From the NCBI GenBank assembly GCA_030655075.1, contig JAURWE010000130.1, positions 1-64,000 of the forward strand: 64,000 nt of DNA. The letters are read 5' to 3'. The notes under the pieces are model-generated. The model was not told the origin of the DNA, made no database searches, and saw only the letters and a program-made list of their open reading frames with translations. Position numbers and translations under genes: made by a program. Shown here piece by piece: positions 43,344 to 51,940 of this stretch; position 1 is the first letter of the stretch, and each line of letters opens with the position of its first letter. Source of the DNA: Pararhizobium sp. GTDB taxonomy: Bacteria; Pseudomonadota; Alphaproteobacteria; Rhizobiales; Rhizobiaceae.

Positions 43344-44903
43344 TCAAGCGATCCTCAGCACCTCATCGCGGCTGCGCAGGAATTCGATGGTTTCGGTGAA
43401 CGGCATGGCCTTGCCGAAAAGATAGCCCTGGCCGATGTCGCAGCCTTCGTGAACGAAATAGGCCAGCTGGCCGTTTTCCTCGATGCCCTCGACCGTGGTC
43501 TTGATCTCGAGGCCGCGGCTGAGATTGAGCAGCGCCTGGACGATCTTTTCGTGTTTGTCGTCGTGATCGAGCCCGGATTTCACAAAGCTCTTGTCGATCT
43601 TGATCTTGTCGAAACGGTAGCGCGCCAGCTGCGCCAGGCTCGAATAGCCGGTTCCGAAATCGTCAAGAGCAATGCGGATCCCTGCGGTGTGCAGATCCTC
43701 GATGATAGAGGCGGCAAGGTCCGGATCCTGAATGAGCGCGTTTTCGGTGATCTCGACCTCCAGACGGCCCGGCTGCAATCCGGCATCATCGAGGATTTTC
43801 AGGATGCGCGAGGTGAGCAACCTGTCCTCCATCTGCACGGCCGACAGGTTGAAGGAAAGCGACACATGCTCCGGCCAAAGCTTGGCATCTTGGCAGGCGT
43901 TCTTCAGGAGCTGCTGGAACAGCGGCGTGATCAGGCCGGTTTCTTCGGCAATGGCAATGAACACCTGCGGCGAGACAGGCGTGCCGTCGTCGGCCGTCCA
44001 TCGGGCAAGCGCCTCGAAGCCGCAGACATCGCCCGTGCGAAGGTCGATCAGCGGCTGGTAGAACGGCCGGATCCGGCCGGCCTCGATCGCCTTGCGCAGC
44101 TGTCCTTCAAGTTGCGCCCGGGCCGCCACCTTCTGTTGCATATCCTCATGGAACATCAGAGCCGTATGTGTGCCCCGGCTTTTCGCCTCATACAGCGCAA
44201 TATCGGATTTGTTGCAGACATCCTTGAGGATCTCGCCCTGTTCCGGCCAGCGGGCATAACCGATGCTGGCGCCGACCTGGCTCCAGATCGTGCCGATTTT
44301 GATCGAACGGCTGACGGAATGGATGATCAGGTTGGCGAAATGCTGGTCCTTTTCGGGCGGCAGCCCGCGCGCCACCACGATGAACTCGTCGCCGCCAAAG
44401 CGGAACACGCAGGATTCTGCGGCAAAGGCCGACAGTCTCTTGGAGACTTCCTGCAGCAGGATATCGCCGCCCTGATGCCCCATCAGGTCGTTGACCTTCT
44501 TGAAACCGTCGAGATCGATGGAAAAGACGGTTGCCGTCGGCTGCTGCCCGTCGTCGTCACCCCCCCTGGCGACTTTGCCGATATCGAACTTGTCGAACGC
44601 ATAGCGGTTTGATAGCCGCGTCAGATGGTCGTGCGTGGCGATCCAGTGGGCGCGCCTGCCCTGCTCCTGCTGGTGCTGCATTTCCTTGCGCAGATCGAAG
44701 ATGCGAAGCAGGGAATAGACAAAACTTGCCAGCCCCCCGACGAGGACCGTCAGGAAAAGGACATTGATCGACGTGCCGGATATGTCGCGAAACGCTTCAA
44801 ATATTTCGACGTGCCAAATGAAGCCCGCACTCCACAAAACCATGCCGACAACGGCAAGTGCCGCAAGCTGCTTTCCCGCTTTGCTTTCAAAAAAACCTGG
44901 CAA
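43344..44903 (-). CDS. GGDEF-EAL cyclic-di-GMP protein
   Basis: 519 residues: two N-terminal transmembrane segments (about residues 12-30 and 46-66) with only a short loop between them, a GGDEF domain with the intact FRFGGDEF (170-174), then an EAL domain with GFEALARW, a conserved VEITENALI and DDFGTGYSSLAQL. Both catalytic motifs are intact, so it could make or break cyclic-di-GMP or do both. No RxxD inhibitory site is seen next to GGDEF. It has no recognised sensory domain. A single gene. Confidence 0.93.
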   Translation of the reverse strand: MPGFFESKAGKQLAALAVVGMVLWSAGFIWHVEIFEAFRDISGTSINVLFLTVLVGGLASFVYSLLRIFDLRKEMQHQQEQGRRAHWIATHDHLTRLSNRYAFDKFDIGKVARGGDDDGQQPTATVFSIDLDGFKKVNDLMGHQGGDILLQEVSKRLSAFAAESCVFRFGGDEFIVVARGLPPEKDQHFANLIIHSVSRSIKIGTIWSQVGASIGYARWPEQGEILKDVCNKSDIALYEAKSRGTHTALMFHEDMQQKVAARAQLEGQLRKAIEAGRIRPFYQPLIDLRTGDVCGFEALARWTADDGTPVSPQVFIAIAEETGLITPLFQQLLKNACQDAKLWPEHVSLSFNLSAVQMEDRLLTSRILKILDDAGLQPGRLEVEITENALIQDPDLAASIIEDLHTAGIRIALDDFGTGYSSLAQLARYRFDKIKIDKSFVKSGLDHDDKHEKIVQALLNLSRGLEIKTTVEGIEENGQLAYFVHEGCDIGQGYLFGKAMPFTETIEFLRSRDEVLRIA

Positions 44904-45353
44904 TGCACTCTCTCCCGCACGCTGTCATTGGCTCGATGGTCTCAACTGTGACGTCTCGCAATGGAACCTCTGGTTCGTGTCCGGTGCGATGCAGTTCTTG
45001 GCAAAATGTGATTTCCGGGCCATCGCGGCGCGAAATCGGGCGCAGTCATTGCGCAGGAATTGCCCACTCGAAGAAGCGGCTTCGACGGCAATTCAAGGGA
45101 GTATCCGGCAAGAAGATTAAATTTGTGACAAATCGAAAGGCCCAGTTTTGGCCTGCGCAATCGATCAAGCACGGACTTAGAGGCGGCATCCATGCGTGTG
45201 ACCTGCTCTATCGCAGCAGCGCAAAGACTGCTATTGCCACCCGGCGCCATGACCGCAAAACCCGATAGATCGCCGCCTGCTGGCAGACGAACCTCCCTGA
45301 AGAGGCCGGCGAACACGCAGCCGCCGTTTCGTAAAATCCGTTGAAAGTCTGCC
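44904..45353. other. Intergenic region with no recognised gene
   Basis: About 450 bases between the divergent GGDEF-EAL gene and the ABC exporter. Open frames here lack family patterns or clear ribosome-binding sites, and the region is less GC-rich than its neighbours. A short palindrome TTGTGACAA (45123-45131) is visible. It presumably holds the two divergent promoters. Confidence 0.5.
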
Positions 45354-47066
45354 ATGCGCGAGCTTGTCGCCCGATTCTTTTCCTATTATCGCCCGCACAA
45401 GCGGCTGTTCCTTCTCGATTTCGGCTGCGCCGTTTCCTCGGGCCTGCTGGAGCTGGGTTTTCCCATCGCCGTCAAGCTGTTCATCGATGTTCTCTTGCCG
45501 ACCGGCCAGTGGGGCATCGTCGCCATGGCCTCGGCCGGCCTTATGGTCATCTATCTCATCAATGGCGGCCTGATGGCCGTGGTCACCTATTGGGGCCACA
45601 TGCTCGGCATCAACATTGAGACCGAGATGCGCCGCAAGGCCTTTGACCATCTGCAAAAGCTCTCTTTCGGCTTCTTCGACAACCAGAAGACCGGCCATCT
45701 CGTCGCCCGGTTGACCAAGGATCTGGAAGAGATCGGTGAAGTCGCCCATCATGGCCCGGAAGACCTGTTCATCGCCATCATGACGCTGATCGGCGCCTTC
45801 ATCCTGATGATGACGGTGAATACCAACCTGGCGCTGATCACCGCTCTTGTTCTGCCGCTGACCGCCTGGCTCACCACCCGTTACGGCAACCGCATGACCC
45901 GCAACTGGCATGCGCTCTACAGCCGGATCGGAGACTTCAACGCCCGCATCGAGGAAAACGTCGGCGGCATGCGTGTCGTTCAGGCGTTCGCCAACGAGAA
46001 CCATGAGCGCGGCCTGTTCGAGCGCGACAACCAGCGCTATCGCTTGACCAAGCTTGATGCCTACAGGATCATCGCCGCATCGACGACGCTCAGTTACCTG
46101 TCTATGCGCTTCGTGCAGATGGTCGTTCTGGTCGCAGGCAGCTATTTTGTGCTGAAGAACGAGCTGACACCGGGTGGCTTCGTCGGCTTTCTTCTGCTGG
46201 TCGGTGTCTTTTTCCGTCCGGTCGACAAAATCAATTCGGTCATCGAGAGCTATCCCAAGGGCATTGCCGGGTTCCGCCGCTATATCGATTTCCTCGACAC
46301 GCGGCCCGACATTGCCGATCGACCGGATGCGCGCGCCGTGCCGGGCCTCAAGGGCGCGATCCGCTACGAGGCGGTTACGTTCGGCTATCGCGCTGGCCAG
46401 AACATCCTGAACGGCCTCGACCTCGCCATTCAGCCCGGCGAAACCGTCGCCTTTGTCGGCCCCTCCGGTGCGGGCAAGACCACCATCTGCGCCATGCTGC
46501 CGCGGTTTTACGAGGTGACCGGCGGCGCGATCAGCATCGATGGCATCGATATCCGCGACATGACGCTGCATGCGCTCCGAAGCCAGATCGGCATCGTCAG
46601 CCAGGACGTTTTTCTGTTCTCAGGCTCGATCCGCGAAAACATCGCCTATGGCCGAATCGGCGCGTCCGAAGACGACATTCTCGATGCCGCGCGGCGCGCT
46701 CGTCTAGAAGACGTAATTGCTGACCTGCCATCGGGTATCGATACCGTGGTCGGCGAACGCGGCGCAAAACTCTCCGGCGGGCAGAAACAGCGCCTCGCCA
46801 TTGCCCGGGTGTTCCTGAAAAACCCGCCAATCCTCATCCTCGACGAGGCCACCTCGGCGCTGGATACGGAAACCGAAAAAGCCATCCAGCAGTCGCTGAG
46901 CGAACTGTCCGAGGGGCGCACGACGCTGGTCATCGCCCACCGGCTGGCCACCATCGCCAAGGCCGACCGCATTCTGGTGGTCAAGGACGGTATGATCGTC
47001 GAAGACGGCAAACATGCTGATCTGCTCGATCGCAACGGTATTTATCGGCGGCTCAGCCAGGTCTGA
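45354..47066 (+). CDS. ABC exporter, fused permease-ATPase (MsbA-like)
   Basis: A 570-residue half-transporter with an N-terminal six-helix ABC_membrane domain (about residues 20-300) and a C-terminal ATPase: Walker A VGPSGAGKTTICAM, signature KLSGGQKQRLAIARVFL, Walker B PILILDEATSALD, H-loop VIAHRLATI. The organisation is that of MsbA/LmrA-type lipid or drug exporters, which work as homodimers. The segment NARIEENVGGMRVVQAFANE is the usual coupling helix region. Substrate not predictable. Confidence 0.92.
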   Translation: MRELVARFFSYYRPHKRLFLLDFGCAVSSGLLELGFPIAVKLFIDVLLPTGQWGIVAMASAGLMVIYLINGGLMAVVTYWGHMLGINIETEMRRKAFDHLQKLSFGFFDNQKTGHLVARLTKDLEEIGEVAHHGPEDLFIAIMTLIGAFILMMTVNTNLALITALVLPLTAWLTTRYGNRMTRNWHALYSRIGDFNARIEENVGGMRVVQAFANENHERGLFERDNQRYRLTKLDAYRIIAASTTLSYLSMRFVQMVVLVAGSYFVLKNELTPGGFVGFLLLVGVFFRPVDKINSVIESYPKGIAGFRRYIDFLDTRPDIADRPDARAVPGLKGAIRYEAVTFGYRAGQNILNGLDLAIQPGETVAFVGPSGAGKTTICAMLPRFYEVTGGAISIDGIDIRDMTLHALRSQIGIVSQDVFLFSGSIRENIAYGRIGASEDDILDAARRARLEDVIADLPSGIDTVVGERGAKLSGGQKQRLAIARVFLKNPPILILDEATSALDTETEKAIQQSLSELSEGRTTLVIAHRLATIAKADRILVVKDGMIVEDGKHADLLDRNGIYRRLSQV

Positions 47067-47102
47067 GCCTTCGGTTCCAGCCAAGTCCTCAGCGGAGCGT
47101 CG

Positions 47103-47276
47103 TCAAAAGACGAGGCTGCCCGCCATGAAGGCCAGCACGACAAAGATCAGGAAGATGACGACCGCGATGAAGAAGAGGATCTTGGCAATCTGCGAGGTCG
47201 CTGCAGACACGCCCGAAAATCCCAGAAAGCCCGCGACCAGCGATATCACGAAAAAGATCAGCGCCCATTTCAGCAT
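47103..47276 (-). CDS. DUF1328-family small membrane protein
   Basis: A 57-residue protein of two hydrophobic helices (LKWALIFFVISLVAGFLGFSGV and AKILFFIAVVIFLIFVVLAFMAG) separated by a Ser/Ala/Thr linker. This is the standard DUF1328 (YtjA-like) pattern, widespread and of unknown function, often stress-induced. ATG 47276 is the natural start; frames opening upstream are spurious. Its stop is 36 bases from the convergent ABC exporter stop. Confidence 0.85.
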   Translation of the reverse strand: MLKWALIFFVISLVAGFLGFSGVSAATSQIAKILFFIAVVIFLIFVVLAFMAGSLVF

Positions 47277-47443
47277 GACAATATCTCCATTTATTCTGGA
47301 GGAGACATAGCGCCGGCTGGCATGCCTGCCAGTCCCGGTCCGGGAAAATCTGTGTCTACAAAATACATCGCAGCCGGTGTTGCGGGCGTGCATCCAAATG
47401 CCCTCTCGCGCGTTACTGACGGACCGCAACAGGAGAATCCAAA

Positions 47444-47701
47444 ATGATCGACGCATCGAAGATTATCGAACATGCAGAAGTTATCGGCGCCGATGGCGTT
47501 CATGTCGGGACGGTAGACGGCGTGGAAGGGTCGCGCATCAAGCTGACCAAGAAGGATAGCGGCGAAGGCTCGCACGGCGGCCATCACCATTTCATCCCGT
47601 TGAGCCTGGTGGCCGATATCGAAGGCGGTCAGATCCGCCTCTCCGCCAATGCCGATGTCGCCATCACCTTCGAGGAAGAAGAAGGCGGCTCCCCGGCCTG
47701 A
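47444..47701 (+). CDS. DUF2171 domain protein
   Basis: An 85-residue protein: IIEHAEVIGADGVHVGTVDGVEGSRIKLTKKD, a His-rich loop (SHGGHHHFIPLSLV) and an acidic C-terminus. This matches DUF2171, a PRC-barrel-like fold found in many Rhizobiales and often induced under stress; function unknown. A terminator follows. Confidence 0.8.
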   Translation: MIDASKIIEHAEVIGADGVHVGTVDGVEGSRIKLTKKDSGEGSHGGHHHFIPLSLVADIEGGQIRLSANADVAITFEEEEGGSPA

Positions 47702-47727
47702 GCTTTTTCGATAGTGCAAAAAAAGAG

Positions 47728-47757
47728 AAACGCCGGAGTTTGAAGCTCCGGCGTTTT
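47728..47757. terminator. Bidirectional terminator
   Basis: An 11-bp stem AAACGCCGGAG (47728-47738) / CTCCGGCGTTT (47746-47756) with T-runs on both strands. It separates the plus-strand DUF2171 gene from the end of the minus-strand caspase operon. Confidence 0.88.
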
Positions 47758-47758
47758 G

Positions 47759-49306
47759 TCATTTCACGGTATATTTCATCGTGCCCAGCGACCATTTGAT
47801 GCCGCGGTTTTCGATGTCGTCGGTCCAGGTCTTCTGCAGCTTTGCGCAGATGTCGCCGAGGCTCTGGCGCGAGTCGGTCGCCGCCTTCAAGCCGCGCGTT
47901 TTCGGGGCAACGCCGCTGAGATCGACGGGGTCGCTGACGACGATCGCCACCATGATGCTTTCGCCCGATCCCTCCGCCTCGAAATCGAAGCCGTAATAAT
48001 CGTCGGGCATGGTCAGCGTGTAGCCGGCCTTCAGCGGCGTGATCTTCTCGGCATATTCATTCGGAAAGATCTGGGTGGCGACGCCCTTGCTGTTGACGTC
48101 GAGCAGGATGAGATGGCCGCCCTGCTTGCTGGTCACCGAAACCTTGAAGGCTTCCCCGGCGTGGAGGGCCGGTCCCGGGTCCAGTTTGATCGTCACGCCG
48201 CCATCGTCGGTCTTGCCGGCGATGTCATAGACCGCCGAAACCGGATCGGCGGCGACATAGGCGGCCGTATAGGTGCCGGGCACCTTGATCTCTTCGGTTT
48301 TTGCCGGGACATAGGCCTGATCGGTCTTTGCCGGTGTTTCGTATTTCTGATAGCTGCCGGTCACGCTGGCACCCAGCGCTGCAGCCGGCACGTCGAGCTT
48401 CGGATCGAGCGTCTTGCAATCGGCCTGTCCGGCGCAGTAGGCCTCGGATTCCTTCTTCACCGATTGGTAGACTTCCGCATTGCTGACGAGACCGTTCTTG
48501 TTGTAGTCGGCCTTGTCCGCCGTGTGTCCCTCGACATAGGCCGCCGTGAACACACCCTGACGCTGGTCCTCGGGCTTCTTCACATCATCCGTCGCCACCT
48601 GATAGGACGAGGCGGCCGCCCAGGTCGTGCCACCGGTTTCGGCGACCTTGTCCGGCTTGTCGACAACGCCGAGATCGATGCGCAGGCCGCGGGTCTTCAG
48701 CTTCGGCTCGGGCCGCTTGCCGATGAACGGCAGGAACCTGGCGCCCTCGGCCGGCTGCGCGTCTGCATTGGCCTCGGCCGTCTCGATATTGGCGGAATAG
48801 CCGGCGTCGAACACCAGCGTCAGCGTCCGGTCCTTCAACGCGGTCGAGATCGCGTCGATCTCGTCGTCGCGGATCGTGTTCTCATAACCGTTGGCGCCGC
48901 TGGTCGTGTCATAGGCCGAAAGCGCCTCGTCGAGACCGTCGCTCTCGTCGTCATTATCATCGGTCAGTTGCAGACCGCGGCCCGAATAATAGAGATAGGC
49001 GCGATCGCCCGGCTGCGTGCCCTTGATCAGCCAGTCATCGATGGCTGCCAGGATCTCCTGCCGCGTTGCGCCGGCATCCTCAAGCACCTTGACACTGTCA
49101 GGCTGGAATCCGAGCGTTTCGACGAGCAGGCCGGAAATGGCCTTGACGTCGTTTTTCGGGCCGGCCAGCGACATCGCCGCGTCCAGAGACTGGTAGTTCC
49201 CAACCCCGATCACCAGCGCACGATCGGCCGCCAGAGCGGCATGGCTCAAGGCCGTTGCGGAAAAGAGCGCTGCAGCGAACAGCAGTTTCGACGATGGACG
49301 CGGCAT
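47759..49306 (-). CDS. Exported pseudo-caspase with DUF4384-like C-terminus
   Basis: A 515-residue protein: signal peptide (cleavage near ALA, residue 26), a caspase/peptidase C14-like fold starting ADRALVIGVGNYQSLDAA, and a C-terminal DUF4384-like module (about residues 370-490: HAGEAFKVSVTSKQGGHLILLDVN, QIFPNEY). The catalytic positions are altered: the usual SGHG reads SGRG (Arg110) and the usual DSC or DAC reads DAGYSA (Gly169), so proteolysis is not expected. An EF-hand-like loop (Asp267, Asn269, Asn271, Gly272, Glu278) is present. Its ATG overlaps the stop of the adjacent caspase by one base (TGATG), implying coupled synthesis. It may be a regulatory or scaffolding partner. Confidence 0.8.
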   Translation of the reverse strand: MPRPSSKLLFAAALFSATALSHAALAADRALVIGVGNYQSLDAAMSLAGPKNDVKAISGLLVETLGFQPDSVKVLEDAGATRQEILAAIDDWLIKGTQPGDRAYLYYSGRGLQLTDDNDDESDGLDEALSAYDTTSGANGYENTIRDDEIDAISTALKDRTLTLVFDAGYSANIETAEANADAQPAEGARFLPFIGKRPEPKLKTRGLRIDLGVVDKPDKVAETGGTTWAAASSYQVATDDVKKPEDQRQGVFTAAYVEGHTADKADYNKNGLVSNAEVYQSVKKESEAYCAGQADCKTLDPKLDVPAAALGASVTGSYQKYETPAKTDQAYVPAKTEEIKVPGTYTAAYVAADPVSAVYDIAGKTDDGGVTIKLDPGPALHAGEAFKVSVTSKQGGHLILLDVNSKGVATQIFPNEYAEKITPLKAGYTLTMPDDYYGFDFEAEGSGESIMVAIVVSDPVDLSGVAPKTRGLKAATDSRQSLGDICAKLQKTWTDDIENRGIKWSLGTMKYTVK

Positions 49307-50946
49307 CAGAGCGACCCCCTGGTATAGAGCGGTTGAATGGCGATGGCCGTATCGGTCTTGTCCAGCCGTTGCGGCAGGAGTTTCAAGAGAGCTTCCGGTG
49401 TCACCGTCGGCTTCGCCAAGGCAGCCGCAATGGCATCGATCGGCTCGTTGGTCGAGATGACCACCAGATGGTCGGCGCCGAAGGGTTTGACCACCTCAAG
49501 CTCGTGCAACTGGAATTCCTGTGTCTGCGTTCCGGCGATCTGGGCATCCAGCAGCTGGACCTCGCCTGTATTGGCCAGATTGAAGACGATCATGTTCTTG
49601 TAGGTGGATGGCGGCGCATCGAAGGCCAGCCTGTCGCCCGCCACATAGATATCCTTGACCGGTTTCAGCGTGACCTGGCCAGGATTCTGGCTCGCCAGAG
49701 CCTTCAAAAAATCGAGCACGACATATTTGTCGACCACGCCCTGAATCATGTCCTCGGTGATGTTTTCGCCGGCCACGTCGCCGTTCGGCGTAAAGAACGT
49801 GCCGTCGGTGGCATTCCAGCGATAGGGCGTGCCGCTGCCGCCAACATTGTTGAACGACTTGCTCGAACCAGCCACCTGCAGTGTCAGCACGCCGGTCCAG
49901 CCAAGTTCCTGTGCCGACTTCCAGACCTTTACGGCTGGCTGGCTGAGGACAACAGGCTGCTCTTCAACCACCGGGGTCTCGATCTTGACCTCCGGCTGCT
50001 GTTCGACTGGCTTGGTATCGGCAACCGTGGTGTTGAGGATCGGCACGCTGCGCGTCAGGGTCACGACGATCTCGTCCTGCGAGCGGGCAACCTGCGGCGT
50101 GAAGTTTGGCACCTGCAGTGCCTCAGAGCGGGTCTTGACCGTCGGGAACACATAATCCTCAAGCTCGATGCGCGTGATGCTGCCATCGCCGTTGCGGTCC
50201 GCAGCACCTTCGAGCGACCGGGCAAAGCTCCAGCTGAGCGCGCCGCGCGGCTTGCCGTCGATGATCACCTCCGGCGTCGGCTGGCTTTCCAGCGACGCGG
50301 CCAGAACCGTGACCTCGTTGAAACTGTCGTCCTTGATACCGGCACCTTCGACGGCATCCTCGGATGGAGCCTGCAGCTGGACGGTGATCGCCGGTGCAAG
50401 GCGGCTCTTGCCGAGCACGCTGCGGCTCATGCCGCCCGAATGGCAGCTGTCGGAGACGAACAGGACATGCACGCCCTTGGCATCGGCTTCCTTGAACCAT
50501 TTGTTGAGCTCGTTGTCGACGATCATCTCGCCGCCGGTCTGCTCCAGGTGGGCGCGGTCGAGCCCGGGCAGCTGCAGAAACTCATCCAGCCCGTCTTCCT
50601 CGTCGCCGGCGATCAGTTCCGGCATCTGCGCGCCATGACCGGCATAGGTGAAAATGATCGTGTCGTCCTTAACCGCCTCGTCCAGCATAGTTGTCCAGGC
50701 GCGGCGGATGTCGTCTTTCTTCACCTCCGCATTGATGAACTTCACCATCTTGGTGACGCCCGCCTGCTGCAGCGCAACGGCTACGTCTTCGGCATCGGCC
50801 ACCGCCCCGTCGAGGCTAACCTCGAACGGGTATTCGTCCGCCCCGACGACCAGCGCATAGGTTGCGGCAAATGCGTTCTGCAGCGGCATGGCGCACAGCA
50901 CCACCGCAGCAACCGTCGAGCGAAGGGCGGCGGTCCTATTTCTCAT
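49306..50946 (-). CDS. Exported caspase-like protease (metacaspase/orthocaspase) with EF-hand loop
   Basis: A 546-residue protein starting at ATG 50946. Signal peptide (MRNRTAALRSTVAAVVLCAM, ending NAFA), then a C14 caspase fold: TYALVVGADEYPF, catalytic His104 in FTYAGHGAQ, and catalytic Cys168 in VSDSCHSGG. Prokaryotic relatives cleave after Arg/Lys. Residues 250-261 form a canonical EF-hand loop (Asp250-x-Asn252-x-Asp254-Gly-Ser256-Ile-x3-Glu261), suggesting calcium binding. The C-terminal part has a DUF4384-like segment (DIYVAGDRLAFDAPPSTY, then LVVISTNEPID). It overlaps the ompA-like stop by 11 bases. Confidence 0.85.
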   Translation of the reverse strand: MRNRTAALRSTVAAVVLCAMPLQNAFAATYALVVGADEYPFEVSLDGAVADAEDVAVALQQAGVTKMVKFINAEVKKDDIRRAWTTMLDEAVKDDTIIFTYAGHGAQMPELIAGDEEDGLDEFLQLPGLDRAHLEQTGGEMIVDNELNKWFKEADAKGVHVLFVSDSCHSGGMSRSVLGKSRLAPAITVQLQAPSEDAVEGAGIKDDSFNEVTVLAASLESQPTPEVIIDGKPRGALSWSFARSLEGAADRNGDGSITRIELEDYVFPTVKTRSEALQVPNFTPQVARSQDEIVVTLTRSVPILNTTVADTKPVEQQPEVKIETPVVEEQPVVLSQPAVKVWKSAQELGWTGVLTLQVAGSSKSFNNVGGSGTPYRWNATDGTFFTPNGDVAGENITEDMIQGVVDKYVVLDFLKALASQNPGQVTLKPVKDIYVAGDRLAFDAPPSTYKNMIVFNLANTGEVQLLDAQIAGTQTQEFQLHELEVVKPFGADHLVVISTNEPIDAIAAALAKPTVTPEALLKLLPQRLDKTDTAIAIQPLYTRGSL

Positions 50947-51835
50947 TGACGTCGACCTCGACGCGACGATTGAGCTGGTTGAGGGTTTCGGCATCATAGG
51001 CGCTGGCGTCATCCGGCTTGAACGGGTCGTCTTCGCCTTTGCCCTCGGTCTTGTACTGGCCCGTATAGCCTTCCGCGACCAGATATTTCGCCAGCGCATC
51101 GGCACGGGCGAGCGACAGCGCCTTGTTGGCCTGCGAACTGCCGACCGGGTCCGTATGACCGATCAGGGTGATCGAATAGGGCTGCACCGATTTCAGGCAT
51201 TCGTAGAGATCCTTGGCAGCCTTCAGGCCGTCCTCGGTAAAATCGGACTTCCCGAAGACGTAGCGAACCGGCGTCGATTTCTTCTTCAGCGCCACGCCGC
51301 GGAACTTGGTCTTGCAGGCGCCGCGCATCGCCAGCTTTACCGGCGTCGAGGAAGCCAGCCGCATCTCGGTCGCCATGTGATCGAGACGCACGATATAGGC
51401 CTCGTCCGGCGCCATCCAGTCGGGCGTCAAGGCCGTATCGTCGGCATTCTCAAGGGCGGTCTGGTAGAAGGCGCCCGCGTCTGCATAATTCCGTCGGTCG
51501 CGGTTGATATCGCCGAGCGCGTCGAAGATCTGCCACGGGCCGCCGAAATCGGTTTTCAGCGACAGCAACTCCTTCTCGTGATCGAAGAGGTTGCCGCCTT
51601 TGCTGACCACCGCAAAAATATCGTTGAAGGCCGTCAGCGCCGCGATGCGGCCGACGACGGTTGCGTCCTTCGGGCTGCAGCCGGTCTTGTCGCCCCGGGC
51701 GATCGTGACCGCCGTCGTCTTGTCCCGGGCATTGAAGGCCTCAATGACCTTGGTCATGGCATCGCAGGCGGCCTCCGCCGGCATGGCGAAGCCTGTCGTG
51801 AAGAGACCGGCAATGGTGATTGCTTTCCAGAACAT
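50936..51835 (-). CDS. OmpA-family peptidoglycan-binding protein
   Basis: A 299-residue exported protein (signal peptide ends near PAEA). The N-terminal 170 residues have no recognised domain. The C-terminal OmpA-like domain is clear: YVFGKSDFTEDGLKAAKDLYECLKS, SITLIGHTDPVGSSQANKALSLARADALAKYLV and LNQLNRRVEVDV, with the arginine and aspartate expected to bind diaminopimelate. It would anchor to the cell wall. GGAAG precedes ATG 51835, and its 3' end overlaps the caspase gene. Confidence 0.85.
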   Translation of the reverse strand: MFWKAITIAGLFTTGFAMPAEAACDAMTKVIEAFNARDKTTAVTIARGDKTGCSPKDATVVGRIAALTAFNDIFAVVSKGGNLFDHEKELLSLKTDFGGPWQIFDALGDINRDRRNYADAGAFYQTALENADDTALTPDWMAPDEAYIVRLDHMATEMRLASSTPVKLAMRGACKTKFRGVALKKKSTPVRYVFGKSDFTEDGLKAAKDLYECLKSVQPYSITLIGHTDPVGSSQANKALSLARADALAKYLVAEGYTGQYKTEGKGEDDPFKPDDASAYDAETLNQLNRRVEVDVNEK

Positions 51836-51898
51836 AGCGTCACTTCCATGAGGTTTCGGCAGGCATCGGATTCACAAAAAGATCAGTCTTAGCAAGGG

Positions 51899-51934
51899 AA
51901 CGGCTGGCCGGATGAAAACATTCGGCCAGCCGTT
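51899..51934. other. Strong hairpin inside the caspase/cytochrome operon
   Basis: A perfect 12-bp stem AACGGCTGGCCG (51899-51910) / CGGCCAGCCGTT (51923-51934) with a 12-base loop lies between the cytochrome stop and the ompA-like start. The U-tract is on the plus strand, where there is no gene. In the operon direction it may be a processing or partial-termination hairpin. Confidence 0.6.
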
Positions 51935-51940
51935 GATTTT

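Noticed and set aside
47756..50949. Long plus-strand frames opposite the two operon caspases
   Set aside because: They mirror the codon use of the real genes, lack ribosome-binding sites and contain no recognisable domain.
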